Shown here: piece after piece, positions 44,631 through 54,123 of the stretch
How positions within the stretch are numbered: position 1 is the stretch's first letter
Layout of the letters: each line of letters starts with the position of its first letter
Origin: Methanosarcinales archaeon
GTDB lineage: Archaea > Halobacteriota > Methanosarcinia > Methanosarcinales > Methanoperedenaceae
Reading direction: 5' to 3'
DNA: 64,000 nucleotides
Assembly: GCA_905339155.1 (NCBI GenBank)
Contig: CAJPFJ010000016.1
Location: 1-64,000 of the forward strand
Translations under genes and position numbers: made by a program
The notes under the pieces: generated by a model
Databases searched by the model: none
Told to the model about the DNA's origin: nothing
What the model saw: the letters and a program-made list of their open reading frames with translations, nothing else

Positions 44631-45559
44631 AACAGCTTTCAGAAACGGCGCAAAAGATCAAAAGCATGGAGATACGGGGCGCGGGAAGGATTGCGCGAGC
44701 AGCGGCAGCCGAACTTCGTGAATATAGCGGGCGAATTCGAACACGAAAGCTTGAAGAATTCAATACAAAGATGATTGAGGCTGCCCAACTTCTTATCAGC
44801 ACGCGCCCCACAGCAGTATCACTGCCAAATGCGGTTCGTGCTGTGATGAGATATAAAGGCGATAGCGTCGATGAAGCAAAAGCAAAAATCAAGGAACTTG
44901 CGGATGGATTTATCCGGAATTCAGAAAGTGCTGTGCTAAAAATTGGCGAAATAGGCGCACACAGGATCCGCGATGGCGACACAATAATGACGCACTGCAA
45001 TTCAAATGCCGCAATTTCAATAATGGCTGCCGCGCATAAGGATGGGAAAAATATCAATGTCATAGCTACAGAATCCCGCCCAAGATGGCAGGGACATCTG
45101 ACCATCAGGCAACTTGATGAAATCGGGATAAAAACATCATTAATAGTAGACTCTGCTGTTCGATATTTCATGAAGGAAGTTGACCTTGTTGTGATGGGCG
45201 CAGATGCAGTTATGGCTAATGGTTCAGTCATAAATAAAATTGGCACCTCCCAGCTCGCCCTTGCTGCGCATGAAGCAAGGAAAAACGTAATAATTGCAGC
45301 CGAGACCTATAAATTCAGCCCAAAATCATTATTGGGTGAGCTTATTGAAATAGAAGAACGAAATAGTTCTGAAGTAATAGCAGATGAAAAATTAAGGGAA
45401 TTCTCAAATGTATCTGTAAAAAACCCGGCTTTTGATGTAACGCCGCGTGAATATATAGATCTTATATGCACGGAGGCCGGGGCGATCCCTCCTGAAATGG
45501 CATACATTATAATAAAGGAATACCTGGGCTGGGAATTAGGGGATATGGGAGTAAAATAA
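44627..45559 (+). CDS. Ribose-1,5-bisphosphate isomerase (eIF2B-alpha-like)
   Basis: A 310-residue member of the eIF2B/MtnA superfamily, in the clade that converts ribose 1,5-bisphosphate to ribulose 1,5-bisphosphate in the archaeal AMP pathway feeding type III RuBisCO. Seen: MEIRGAGRIARAAAAELREY (about 14-33), RPTAVSLPNAVRAVMRYK, the catalytic Cys in IMTHCNSNAAISIM (about Cys125), ESRPRWQGHLT and the Asp in VMGADAVMANGSVINKIGT. Start in an ATGA overlap with cobQ. RuBisCO and AMP phosphorylase are not in the window. Confidence 0.88.
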   Translation: MKQLSETAQKIKSMEIRGAGRIARAAAAELREYSGRIRTRKLEEFNTKMIEAAQLLISTRPTAVSLPNAVRAVMRYKGDSVDEAKAKIKELADGFIRNSESAVLKIGEIGAHRIRDGDTIMTHCNSNAAISIMAAAHKDGKNINVIATESRPRWQGHLTIRQLDEIGIKTSLIVDSAVRYFMKEVDLVVMGADAVMANGSVINKIGTSQLALAAHEARKNVIIAAETYKFSPKSLLGELIEIEERNSSEVIADEKLREFSNVSVKNPAFDVTPREYIDLICTEAGAIPPEMAYIIIKEYLGWELGDMGVK

Positions 45560-45635
45560 TTGTATGTTCGTATGATGTTTTGCAATCAAAAGAATTAAAT
45601 ATCATTATAATTATCATATATATTATGGAGATGTC

Positions 45636-46286
45636 ATGAGTACAGAGGGAATCGCGCTTTTCATAATTATTGTTTTTCTTTTTATTATTGCGATTTATCA
45701 ATTTATTTTGCTCAGGAAATCACATGAAAAAAAGCAACGACAGGAACCAAAGAAATTTGAATATAAGGATATCGTTGATATAACCCCGGAATTTAAGTTT
45801 GAAACATCCGATAACGTAGAGATCCACCCGATCAAGGACCTGATAAAACCCGTGACGGATGTTGGTATAGCAGAAACTGACGCGGAAACAATCAGTATAG
45901 AAGAGAAAATCCGGAGGCAAAAAAGATTTCCGGAACTGGAAAATAAAACACAGGAGATTATAGATGAAATCCCGAAAACAACACTAAATATGATGGAATC
46001 TCATTCAAAAGAAATCGAATCTCATGTGAAAGAAGACCTTAATGTACCGCTGGTAATGATGGAAGATGTTTCAGGGCTTAAGCTTGAAGACACGTTGATT
46101 GAAGAAGAAAAAAAGAAACGAAGAAAAACTGTTACGAAGAAATCAGATCCGAACATTAAGACAGCGATAGTACCACAGGCTAAACCATTGATCGGGGAAA
46201 AAAGAGTACGAAAGAAAAAATCGGTAAAAGAAGAACCTGTGGAAGTTGAACATGGAAAAAGAACACCAGGAAAGCCGATGAAATAA
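45636..46286 (+). CDS. Unrecognised single-pass membrane protein with charged tail
   Basis: 216 residues. One N-terminal helix (about 5-27, GIALFIIIVFLFIIAIYQFI) is followed by a highly charged cytosolic region, rich in Lys and Glu, with a very basic end (KKKRRKTVTKKSD; EKRVRKKKSVKEE). Probably largely disordered. No domain recognised. It follows the isomerase gene by 76 bp, with its own AT-rich leader, and its stop overlaps a tiny ORF (TAATG). Confidence 0.6.
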   Translation: MSTEGIALFIIIVFLFIIAIYQFILLRKSHEKKQRQEPKKFEYKDIVDITPEFKFETSDNVEIHPIKDLIKPVTDVGIAETDAETISIEEKIRRQKRFPELENKTQEIIDEIPKTTLNMMESHSKEIESHVKEDLNVPLVMMEDVSGLKLEDTLIEEEKKKRRKTVTKKSDPNIKTAIVPQAKPLIGEKRVRKKKSVKEEPVEVEHGKRTPGKPMK

Positions 46287-46393
46287 TGAAATCAATTTAC
46301 ATTTTTCTCTTTATATCTATTTTATTAGTAATCAGTTCAGGAAGTATTGGATCAGTCGTTGAAAAATCCGGTATTAATGGAACACAATTTTGA
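46286..46393 (+). CDS. Possible 35-residue secreted peptide or gene remnant
   Basis: ORF MKSIYIFLFISILLVISSGS... ending in GINGTQF. It looks like a signal peptide followed by about 15 residues. Its ATG overlaps the stop of the preceding gene (TAATG), which favours translation. It may equally be the 5' stub of a decayed secreted-protein gene, since nothing downstream to 46484 continues it. Confidence 0.3.
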   Translation: MKSIYIFLFISILLVISSGSIGSVVEKSGINGTQF

Positions 46394-46484
46394 CCTGGCA
46401 TCAAATCTTTCCTGATATTTTGAAAAATATTTTAAATGTCTCGACCTCATCCTAATATACTCCTCAATCCAATCTTAGGCTATA

Positions 46485-47927
46485 ATGCCTGCAATATTCG
46501 AAATTCTCCATAAGGACTGTGCCGGTCGAATCGGACGGCTCAAAACATGTCACGGGATCATCGAGACACCCACCATTATGCCTGTTGTTAATCCCAACAT
46601 ACAGACCATCAAGCCCTGGGAACTTCGAAAGTTCGGCGCCCAGATCATCATAACAAACTCATATATTATTTACCGAAAGCCTGAACTGAGGGAACGTGCC
46701 CTGCAGGAGGGGCTGCATTCGCTTATCGGGTTTGATGGTCCGATAATGACTGACTCTGGCTCATACCAGTTATCAATATACGGGGAGGTGGAAGTAAATA
46801 ATAAGCAAATTGTTGAATTCCAGCAAAATATAGGTTCAGACATTGGCGTACCTCTGGATATTCCAACGCCTCCGGACGTTTCAAGAATGCGGGCTGAGTC
46901 TGAACTTGAACAGACAATAGCCAGGGAAAAAGAGGCATTATTATCAAGAAAAGACATGCTTCTTGCTGCGCCCGTCCAGGGTTCTAATTTTGCCGACCTC
47001 AGGGAGAGATGTGCGCGTGAGTTGAGCGTACTTGGTTTTGATGTTTATCCTCTTGGGGCGGTTGTACCTCTTATGGAATCATACCGCTATTCAGAGCTTG
47101 TGGATGTTATTGTAGCCTCAAAAAAAGGGTTATCTCCGGCAGCGCCTGTGCATCTTTTCGGGGCAGGGCACCCAATGATGTTCTCTCTTGCGGTGGCTTT
47201 AGGCTGCGATCTTTTTGATTCTGCGTCTTATGCCCTGTATGCCAAAGATGGAAGATACATGACAACGCGGGGGACGTATCATATTGAAAATATCCAGTAC
47301 CTTCCCTGTTCCTGCCCGATATGCAGTTCGTTAACTGTGCAGGAATTGTTTGAAAGCGAAAAGCGTGAAGAACTGCTCTCGCGCCACAATCTCTATGTGA
47401 CCTTTGAGGAAATTCGAGTTGTAAAACAGGCAATACAGGAAGGAAGCCTGTGGGAACTTGTAGAAAATCGATGCAGGGCGCATCCTCAACTGTTATCCGG
47501 GCTAAAGAGGACGCTATCACAGCATTCAGGATGGATCGAAACGATCCAGCCTCTATCAAGGTCAACATTCTTTTACAGTGGACCGGAATCATGCTTGAGG
47601 CCGGAAGTTTTAAGGCACAGGAATAAGCTCAAGAATTTGGATATTAATGGAAAGGTTCTTATCAGGAATAAAAGACTTGAAAATGAGGATGAATTTGACT
47701 GGGTGTTTGATTTTAAGCCCCCGTTTGGCCCCTACCCATTGGAACTCAAGGAAACATTTCCTTTTAATGCAGAAGTGGTTGATGATCCTGATCATGAATC
47801 CCTGACTGTGGCGCTTTCAAATTTAATCGAATTAATAAAATTAAATCCCGGTTGTGAATTTACAATGGCTTTAGATAGTTTTTCAAAACATGCATTAATG
47901 AAAGAAATACACAACCTTTCTTCTTAA
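46485..47927 (+). CDS. tgtA: tRNA-guanine(15) transglycosylase (archaeosine synthesis)
   Basis: Exchanges guanine-15 of archaeal tRNAs for preQ0, the first tRNA step to archaeosine. The 480 residues show the catalytic barrel: TPTIMPVVNPNIQTIKPWEL near the start, GFDGPIMTDSGSYQLSIYG (about 83-101, active-site Asp) and the nucleophile loop DIGVPLDIPTPPDVSRMR. The zinc site is built from CSCPICSS near 275. The C-terminal 140 residues match the C1-C2 domains, but a PUA domain is not evident. This fits the split form, where the PUA-bearing part is encoded elsewhere. Confidence 0.93.
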   Translation: MPAIFEILHKDCAGRIGRLKTCHGIIETPTIMPVVNPNIQTIKPWELRKFGAQIIITNSYIIYRKPELRERALQEGLHSLIGFDGPIMTDSGSYQLSIYGEVEVNNKQIVEFQQNIGSDIGVPLDIPTPPDVSRMRAESELEQTIAREKEALLSRKDMLLAAPVQGSNFADLRERCARELSVLGFDVYPLGAVVPLMESYRYSELVDVIVASKKGLSPAAPVHLFGAGHPMMFSLAVALGCDLFDSASYALYAKDGRYMTTRGTYHIENIQYLPCSCPICSSLTVQELFESEKREELLSRHNLYVTFEEIRVVKQAIQEGSLWELVENRCRAHPQLLSGLKRTLSQHSGWIETIQPLSRSTFFYSGPESCLRPEVLRHRNKLKNLDINGKVLIRNKRLENEDEFDWVFDFKPPFGPYPLELKETFPFNAEVVDDPDHESLTVALSNLIELIKLNPGCEFTMALDSFSKHALMKEIHNLSS

Positions 47928-48140
47928 ATTCTACTACTTTCGCAAGTTCTGGGCATAATCATAAGATATTTATTGTAATAAAATTAGATATATGTAGGTC
48001 TTCTGAACAGAGGGGGACTTCAGGGAAATCGGGAAGTGAAACAACATATATTTTTAGAGGATGGCTTTGCTATTTATGATGTTACTTTCTTGATTTCTTT
48101 ACATAAAACAGATAAATGATAAAAGGAGGAATTCAACGGT

Positions 48141-49373
48141 ATGTTAAGTAAAAGAATATGGATGTGTGCTGTAATCCTGATGTTGACCACAGCTATAGGA
48201 ACAGCAGCAGAATTATCGGATAAAGAAAAGCTAGGAAAGTATGTATTCTATGACAAAGAATTATCGATAAATAAAAACCAGGCATGTGCCGCCTGCCATG
48301 CACCACAAGTTGGATTTACAGGACCTGACTCGATAATAAATGTATTAGGATCTGTATATGAAGGATCTGTTCCTGGAAGATTCGGGAACCGTAAACCTCC
48401 AACAGCCGCATATGCAGGAGATAGTCCTGTCCTTAATAATGATACGGGTACCTGGATCGGCGGTATGTTCTGGGATGGAAGAGCAACGGGGCAGACATTG
48501 GGCGACCCTCTCGCGGAGCAGGCCAAAGGACCATTCCTTAATCCTATGGAACAGGGTTTGCCTGATGCTGCATGCGTTGTTTATCGGGTTGTCACCTCAG
48601 ACTATAAAGATCTCTATCAACAGGTTTGGGGGAAATTGAATATCCAATGGCCAAAGAAAGTCTGTTCTGAGGCTGTTACACTTTCCTCTGGAGATCAGGA
48701 CAAAATTAACACTGCCTATAACAATATTGCCAGGTCGATTGCAGCTTATGAAAGGTCAAAAGAAGTGAACTCATTCACCTCCAAATACGATGACTATCTC
48801 AAAGGCAGGAAGGCGCTGACACCGCAGGAAATGCGCGGACTTGAGTTGTTCAATGGCTCAGCCATGTGTGCTAATTGCCATGTGCCACCGTTGTTCACTG
48901 ACTTTACATATGATAATCTGGGAATCCCGAAGAACCTCATGAACCCTTTCTATTATGAATCAGCCTGGAATGGATTGGGAGGAGGAATAAATTGGATCGA
49001 TTATGGATTTGGAGGGTTCTTTAACATTGAAACAGAAAATGGCAAGCACAAGGTTCCAACTCTTCGAAACGTGGACAAAAAACCGTATCCGTCCTTTATA
49101 AAAGCTTACGGGCACAATGGATACTTCAAATCTTTAAAAGAGATTGTACATTTCTATAACACGAGAGATTCGTTGGATAAATGCAGTGATATTGTTCCTC
49201 CCCAGGATCCAAAACCTGGCCTGAATTGTTGGCCAGATCCGGAAGTCCTCGATAACATGAACACATTAGAGATGGGAGACCTTGGTTTGACCGATAGCCA
49301 GGAGGATGATATTGTGGCCTTCTTAAAGACACTGACAGACAGATATGAAAGTCACGAGGAAAATAGGCATTGA
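48141..49373 (+). CDS. MauG/CcpA-like di-heme cytochrome c peroxidase
   Basis: An exported 410-residue protein with a signal peptide (about 1-22, IWMCAVILMLTTAIGTAAEL). Two heme c sites are present: CAACHAP (about 50-56) and CANCHVP (about 249-255). The order of motifs (AELSDKEKLGKYVFYDKELS; TPTLRN-like KVPTLRNVDKKP; YGHNGYFKSLKEIVHFYNTR) is that of bacterial di-heme peroxidases and MauG. It may remove H2O2 outside the membrane or oxidise a protein partner. Such genes are rare in archaea and recur in methane-oxidising Methanoperedenaceae. AAAGGAGG precedes the ATG. A hairpin terminator follows. Confidence 0.92.
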   Translation: MLSKRIWMCAVILMLTTAIGTAAELSDKEKLGKYVFYDKELSINKNQACAACHAPQVGFTGPDSIINVLGSVYEGSVPGRFGNRKPPTAAYAGDSPVLNNDTGTWIGGMFWDGRATGQTLGDPLAEQAKGPFLNPMEQGLPDAACVVYRVVTSDYKDLYQQVWGKLNIQWPKKVCSEAVTLSSGDQDKINTAYNNIARSIAAYERSKEVNSFTSKYDDYLKGRKALTPQEMRGLELFNGSAMCANCHVPPLFTDFTYDNLGIPKNLMNPFYYESAWNGLGGGINWIDYGFGGFFNIETENGKHKVPTLRNVDKKPYPSFIKAYGHNGYFKSLKEIVHFYNTRDSLDKCSDIVPPQDPKPGLNCWPDPEVLDNMNTLEMGDLGLTDSQEDDIVAFLKTLTDRYESHEENRH

Positions 49374-49429
49374 TTACATAATAACATAATTCAAAAAAAT
49401 ATAAAAAAACATTATAAAAAAATCAATCA

Positions 49430-49470
49430 GGAGGGCACCCGGCTATTCCGCCATATGCTCTCCTTTTTTT
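49430..49470 (+). terminator. Hairpin plus T7 terminator after the peroxidase gene
   Basis: GGAGGGC (49430-49436) pairs with GCTCTCC (49457-49463) over 7 bp with one G-T pair, and is followed at once by seven T (49464-49470). This is the form of a Rho-independent terminator. A-rich DNA before it (49392-49422) would give T tracts for the convergent hppA transcript, so it may work in both directions. Confidence 0.6.
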
Positions 49471-49472
49471 AT

Positions 49473-51527
49473 TTATCCCATCAGGCTGTATTTCAATATC
49501 AGAGCTGCGAACAATATTGCAACGATATTCATGACCTTTATCAATGGGTTGATGGCTGGTCCTGCTGTGTCTTTTGTCGGATCGCCAACTGTATCGCCGA
49601 CAACCGCTGCTGCATGTGTTGGGTTTTTGCTTCCATCAGGCAATCTCTTTCCCCCAAGGTTTCCTGATTCAATGTATTTCTTGGCATTATCCCATGCTGC
49701 TCCTCCTGTTGTCATCATAAGTGCAAGAAGCAATCCTGAGATTATAACACCAATAAGGAGACCTCCCAATGCCACAGGGCCAAGGATAAAACCTACTACG
49801 AGGGGAGAAAGTACTGCAAGAAGGCCTGGTATGATCATTTCTTTCTGTGCTGCAATGGTAACGATATCTACACAGCGCCCGTAATCCGGTTTTGCTGTTC
49901 CTTCCATGATGCCTTTTATTTCCCTGAACTGACGCCTGATCTCTGTAACTATGGTCGTTGCCGCCCTTCCAACAGCCCCCATCAAGAAGCTTGCAAAAAG
50001 GAATGGTATCATGCCGCCGATGAGCAATCCAACCAGTACCATCGGATCTGAAAGCTTGAGTTCTAATGGACTTCCACGCAGTTTGGTTATCTCGCTGCTA
50101 TATGCTGCATAAAGCGCAAGGGCGCCCAATGCAGCTGAGCCTATGGCATAACCTTTAGTTACTGCTTTTGTTGTGTTGCCAACTGCATCCAGCGGATCTG
50201 TAATATCCCTTACTTCCTTTGGAAGTTCGGCCATTTCAGCAATCCCGCCTGCATTATCAGTGATCGGACCATAGGAGTCTATTGCAATTATGATGCCTGT
50301 CACTGACAGCATTGCTGCTGCTGCTATTGCAATTCCATATAAACCGAGTGTTCCTCCACCCATAACCATGTATGAAGTGAGTATCCCTGCACATATTACG
50401 ATCACTGGCAAAGCCGTGCTCTGAAGACCAATTCCAAGACCAGTAATAATATTTGTTCCAGGACCGGTTACAGATGCATTAGCTATCTGCCTGACCGGGC
50501 TGTGTTCAGTTGCCGTATAATATTCAGTTATTATTATCATGGCTGCGGTTACACCAAGACCAACAAGGGCGCTTATAAATAAACCCGTATCACCATTCAT
50601 CAACTGCCGGGTAATAAAATAGAATAGTATCAGAGATATTATTCCTGCAACGATCGCTCCGTTATACATAGCGCCCATGATATTTCCTGATTTTCCGAGT
50701 TTTACGAATAATACACCGATTATGGAAGCAATAATGGCCGCTGCTCCAAGCACTAATGGATAAATGACCGCATTCGGATATTTATCGATAACAGTAACTC
50801 CGATAAGCATTGCTCCAAGAGCAGTTACCGCATAAGTTTCAAAAAGGTCTGCTGCCATTCCGGCGCAGTCACCTACATTATCCCCGACATTGTCTGCAAT
50901 AACACCAGGATTGCGAGGATCGTCCTCAGGTATCCCGGCTTCAACTTTTCCTACAAGGTCTGTCCCTACATCTGCTGCTTTGGTATAAATTCCGCCGCCT
51001 ATCCTTGCAAAAAGACTGATAAGTGAAGCGCCAAACCCGAATCCCACGATTTTATCTACTGCATCAACTTTACCGCCAAAGGCTATGAATAATCCGCTGA
51101 CGCCAAGAAGCGCAAAGCTTGCAACAGATATCCCTGTTACAGCGCCGCCCTTAAAAGCCACATCAAGGGCTTTTTTCATTCCCTCTTTAGCAGCATTGGC
51201 ACAGCGCACATTGGCCCGGACAGATATGTTCATGCCCAGGTATCCTGCTGCCGCCGACATTACTGCCCCGAGGACAAATGCTAAAGCAGTGGCTGTATTT
51301 ATTGCATAAGCGATCACTATAGTGAGTATGACAGCGATCACTGCGACTGTCTTATACTGCCTGTTAAGGTAGGCCATAGCGCCTTCCTGTATAGCAGCTG
51401 CAATCTCTTTCATTTTATCTGTTCCGGCATCAAGTTTCAAAATATACAAAACAAGATACACGGCAAATAATAAACCGATAATTCCCGCAAGCGGGGCTGA
51501 ATACAACATTAAATTCGTACTGTCCAT
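49473..51527 (-). CDS. hppA: Membrane-bound H+-pumping pyrophosphatase
   Basis: Couples pyrophosphate hydrolysis to ion pumping. It has 684 residues and about 16 helices. The catalytic signature [20 protein letters not shown] is present, with [20 protein letters not shown] before it and [20 protein letters not shown] later. The Lys in GNTTKA replaces the Ala of K+-dependent enzymes, so this is the K+-independent, proton-pumping type by the known rule. The ATG at 51527 is chosen because GGAGGA sits 5 bp upstream; a start at 51554 would add nine residues through that site. It contributes to the same membrane gradient as Fpo. Confidence 0.95.
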   Translation of the reverse strand: MDSTNLMLYSAPLAGIIGLLFAVYLVLYILKLDAGTDKMKEIAAAIQEGAMAYLNRQYKTVAVIAVILTIVIAYAINTATALAFVLGAVMSAAAGYLGMNISVRANVRCANAAKEGMKKALDVAFKGGAVTGISVASFALLGVSGLFIAFGGKVDAVDKIVGFGFGASLISLFARIGGGIYTKAADVGTDLVGKVEAGIPEDDPRNPGVIADNVGDNVGDCAGMAADLFETYAVTALGAMLIGVTVIDKYPNAVIYPLVLGAAAIIASIIGVLFVKLGKSGNIMGAMYNGAIVAGIISLILFYFITRQLMNGDTGLFISALVGLGVTAAMIIITEYYTATEHSPVRQIANASVTGPGTNIITGLGIGLQSTALPVIVICAGILTSYMVMGGGTLGLYGIAIAAAAMLSVTGIIIAIDSYGPITDNAGGIAEMAELPKEVRDITDPLDAVGNTTKAVTKGYAIGSAALGALALYAAYSSEITKLRGSPLELKLSDPMVLVGLLIGGMIPFLFASFLMGAVGRAATTIVTEIRRQFREIKGIMEGTAKPDYGRCVDIVTIAAQKEMIIPGLLAVLSPLVVGFILGPVALGGLLIGVIISGLLLALMMTTGGAAWDNAKKYIESGNLGGKRLPDGSKNPTHAAAVVGDTVGDPTKDTAGPAINPLIKVMNIVAILFAALILKYSLMG

Positions 51528-51574
51528 AATTCCTCCAAATATTGCTTCGCCCAAGTGGGTTCTAACTGTATATA

Positions 51575-53254
51575 TTATTTACCTTTTGGAATCCCTTTTT
51601 GCCCGATATAAAGTTGTTCTATCCTTTCTATTGAATCAGCTTCCTCTATTGATTTATCGCTCCTTACATTGACAAGCCTTGGAAAGCGAAGCGCATACCC
51701 TGATCCATAATTAGGGCTCTTCTGGATCTCCTCGAAAGCAACTTCAAAAACGATTTTTGGTTCAAAATCCATATGAATCCCATTTTCTAAAATTATCAGG
51801 TCCTTGAATAATTTTGTGAGCTCTTCCAGTTGCTCATCTGTAATACCTGTTGCCACCCTTCCAATGGGGAGGAATCTTTCAGTGTCAGGATCATGGCAAG
51901 CCAGTAAATATGAACCAATGAATTTAGTACGTCTTCCCTCACCCCATTCTCCCCCGATAACCACAAGGTCAAGAGTCTCCATGATGGGTTTTAATTTAAG
52001 CCAGTTCTTTCCCCGTTTTCCAGGAGAATAGGATGATCCGGGATTTTTAAGCATTACACCTTCATGTCCCGCAGCAAGCGCTTCTTTATATATACGTTCA
52101 ATAACAGCCGTATCGTCTGTTATCGTCTGTTTTGCAACAATGCTCTTATCACAAACTTCCTCAAGCTTTTCCCGCCTCCCGGTCAATGGAATATCGATAA
52201 GACTTTCCCCATTTAAATAAAGTATATCAAAAAGATTAAGGTAAAGAGGAATTTCAATTGCAGTGGTTGAGATATCATATTTCCTGCGAAAACGCCGCAG
52301 TATTTCCTGGAATGGCTTCGGCCTATTATCTTTTCCGATAGCTACAGCTTCACCATCCAGAATAACACTTTTAGCCGAAACATTTGATCTTATGGATTTT
52401 GCAAGATCCGGCAGCGAAGAAGTGACGTCCTCAAGCTTACGCGAATATATCGTAATATCATTTTCGTTCTTATGGATCTGGACGCGCGCGCCATCAAATT
52501 TCCATTCCACTGCCACAAGCCCCATTTCTTTTACAGTTTCATTAATGCCAGGACCAATTTGCGCAAGCATCATCCTCAGCGGGCGATTTATCATAACTCC
52601 AAGCTTTAGAAGGCCCGACCTTCCTTCTTTTTTTGCGGTAATTGCGACAAGGCCTGGATCATTTGTCAGCAAAATTCCACGCTCTACAAGTTCAGAAGGT
52701 ACATCAAATGCCTCTGCTATTGCATTTCGTACTAATCCCTCACCCACGCCGATACGCAGCTCCTCGATCGATAACCGTGAAAGATAAACAATTTCTGTGG
52801 GCCTGGCCAGGCTGAAGAGATACTGGAGGTTTTTGATTTTGGCATCCTGTGATCCTTTTCCACTTAATTCCGAGATTTTTTCAAACCGTAAATAAACTTC
52901 TTTGATGGAAAGCTGCTCGTCTATCGAAAAGAAACTGAGATGGGTTTTGCCCGACAGGATGGCTTTTTCTAAAGCCAATCCTACATCCCCTGTTTCTTTG
53001 ATAAGCTCTTCAATTCGTTTTACAGGCAAGGAGGATGTTCTGGATATTGCAGAGTATAAAAGATTTGGTCCTATCCCGAGCTCTTTGTTGCTCCATACAG
53101 GGAACACATGTCCCATAATGAAACGCGTAACAATAGGAAGCTCCTCATCGCTTACTTCTTTAAGGAAATTCGAAACATTCGTGGTAATTTCAAGAGAACC
53201 CGAAATATGTTCTATCGTGCTGCATACTTTTGCAAAATCTTCAAAAAAAGTCAT
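51575..53254 (-). CDS. lig: ATP-dependent DNA ligase
   Basis: The archaeal replicative ligase of 559 residues that seals nicks, as in Okazaki fragments. The N-terminal DNA-binding helical domain (about 1-200) is followed by the adenylation domain with the active Lys252 in [14 protein letters not shown], motif III ([13 protein letters not shown]), motif IV ([15 protein letters not shown]) and motif V ([10 protein letters not shown]). The OB fold has [15 protein letters not shown] and the end [12 protein letters not shown]. All nucleotidyltransferase motifs are intact. Downstream of no obvious operon partner. Confidence 0.95.
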   Translation of the reverse strand: MTFFEDFAKVCSTIEHISGSLEITTNVSNFLKEVSDEELPIVTRFIMGHVFPVWSNKELGIGPNLLYSAISRTSSLPVKRIEELIKETGDVGLALEKAILSGKTHLSFFSIDEQLSIKEVYLRFEKISELSGKGSQDAKIKNLQYLFSLARPTEIVYLSRLSIEELRIGVGEGLVRNAIAEAFDVPSELVERGILLTNDPGLVAITAKKEGRSGLLKLGVMINRPLRMMLAQIGPGINETVKEMGLVAVEWKFDGARVQIHKNENDITIYSRKLEDVTSSLPDLAKSIRSNVSAKSVILDGEAVAIGKDNRPKPFQEILRRFRRKYDISTTAIEIPLYLNLFDILYLNGESLIDIPLTGRREKLEEVCDKSIVAKQTITDDTAVIERIYKEALAAGHEGVMLKNPGSSYSPGKRGKNWLKLKPIMETLDLVVIGGEWGEGRRTKFIGSYLLACHDPDTERFLPIGRVATGITDEQLEELTKLFKDLIILENGIHMDFEPKIVFEVAFEEIQKSPNYGSGYALRFPRLVNVRSDKSIEEADSIERIEQLYIGQKGIPKGK

Positions 53255-53317
53255 ATTAATAGAACAACCTGAAACTCAAAAAATACTGAAATAATAAAAG
53301 GGTGCTGACCCTTTTAT

Positions 53318-53929
53318 TTATTTTTTAGTCGCGTTTGCCAATGATGCTGCATGAATGACACCGATGTCGGTTCCATGACAGTTGGTACAATATTTCCCTC
53401 TTGAAAGGTGAATTCCTACGAGGTCACCATTACTTGGTTTAAGTGAATCGGGTGGTGGAGCATGGCAATTTTCACATACTGAATAATGACCGGGTCCGTC
53501 TGCAGATTTATCAACGACAGGGATCTTTGGCGGGGAACCGTGACAGGTATCACATTCCAGACCAACTGTTCCTGGCCCTATATGGATATTATGCACCTGG
53601 CTTCCGTGGCATGTTACACAGAGCTTACCTCCATTTACATGAGGTGCTAAGTTTTGCGGTTCTGTATGGCATAATTCGCATTTTATCGTTTCAACTTTTA
53701 CCGGACTTGCTACTACGACAGGAGTTTCTCCTGCAGTTGTTGTATTTACCGGGGTCTCTTCTCCTGCCAATGTTGTCTCTTTTGCAGTTGGAACAGGAGT
53801 CGTTTCGCTTTCTCCGGGTTTTCCAGGGGCAATTTTACCACCCAGGACATAATAACCACCGGCTGCAATCAGGATGACGGCCACCGCGATCGCAATAAAA
53901 ATAGGAGCCTTCGAATCTTTATCACTCAT
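53318..53929 (-). CDS. Membrane-anchored five-heme c-type cytochrome
   Basis: 203 residues. A single N-terminal helix (about 9-30, IFIAIAVAVILIAAGGYYVL) anchors a Thr/Pro/Glu-rich linker (about 35-85). An outside domain follows with five CxxCH sites: CELCH, CVTCH, CDTCH, CENCH and CTNCH. Extra histidines (HVNGG, HNIHIGPG, GHYS, GIHLS) could be the distal heme ligands. It is likely an electron carrier between the membrane and an extracellular or pseudoperiplasmic acceptor. Multi-heme c cytochromes of this kind are characteristic of methane-oxidising archaea. No cytochrome maturation genes are nearby. Confidence 0.92.
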   Translation of the reverse strand: MSDKDSKAPIFIAIAVAVILIAAGGYYVLGGKIAPGKPGESETTPVPTAKETTLAGEETPVNTTTAGETPVVVASPVKVETIKCELCHTEPQNLAPHVNGGKLCVTCHGSQVHNIHIGPGTVGLECDTCHGSPPKIPVVDKSADGPGHYSVCENCHAPPPDSLKPSNGDLVGIHLSRGKYCTNCHGTDIGVIHAASLANATKK

Positions 53930-54123
53930 TAAATAATCACCACGCTAATTAAAGTATTATATAGTTTTAAATGTTTTGGTTTATATCTATCGTTTCGATC
54001 CGAACATAAATAGAATCTCTTTTTATCTCCATACGAAAGGATGAATAATAATAACATCATAATGAGGATATCTTGACCAAAACTTATATATCACGAATAA
54101 CCATTATGAATTTGGAGAACTAA

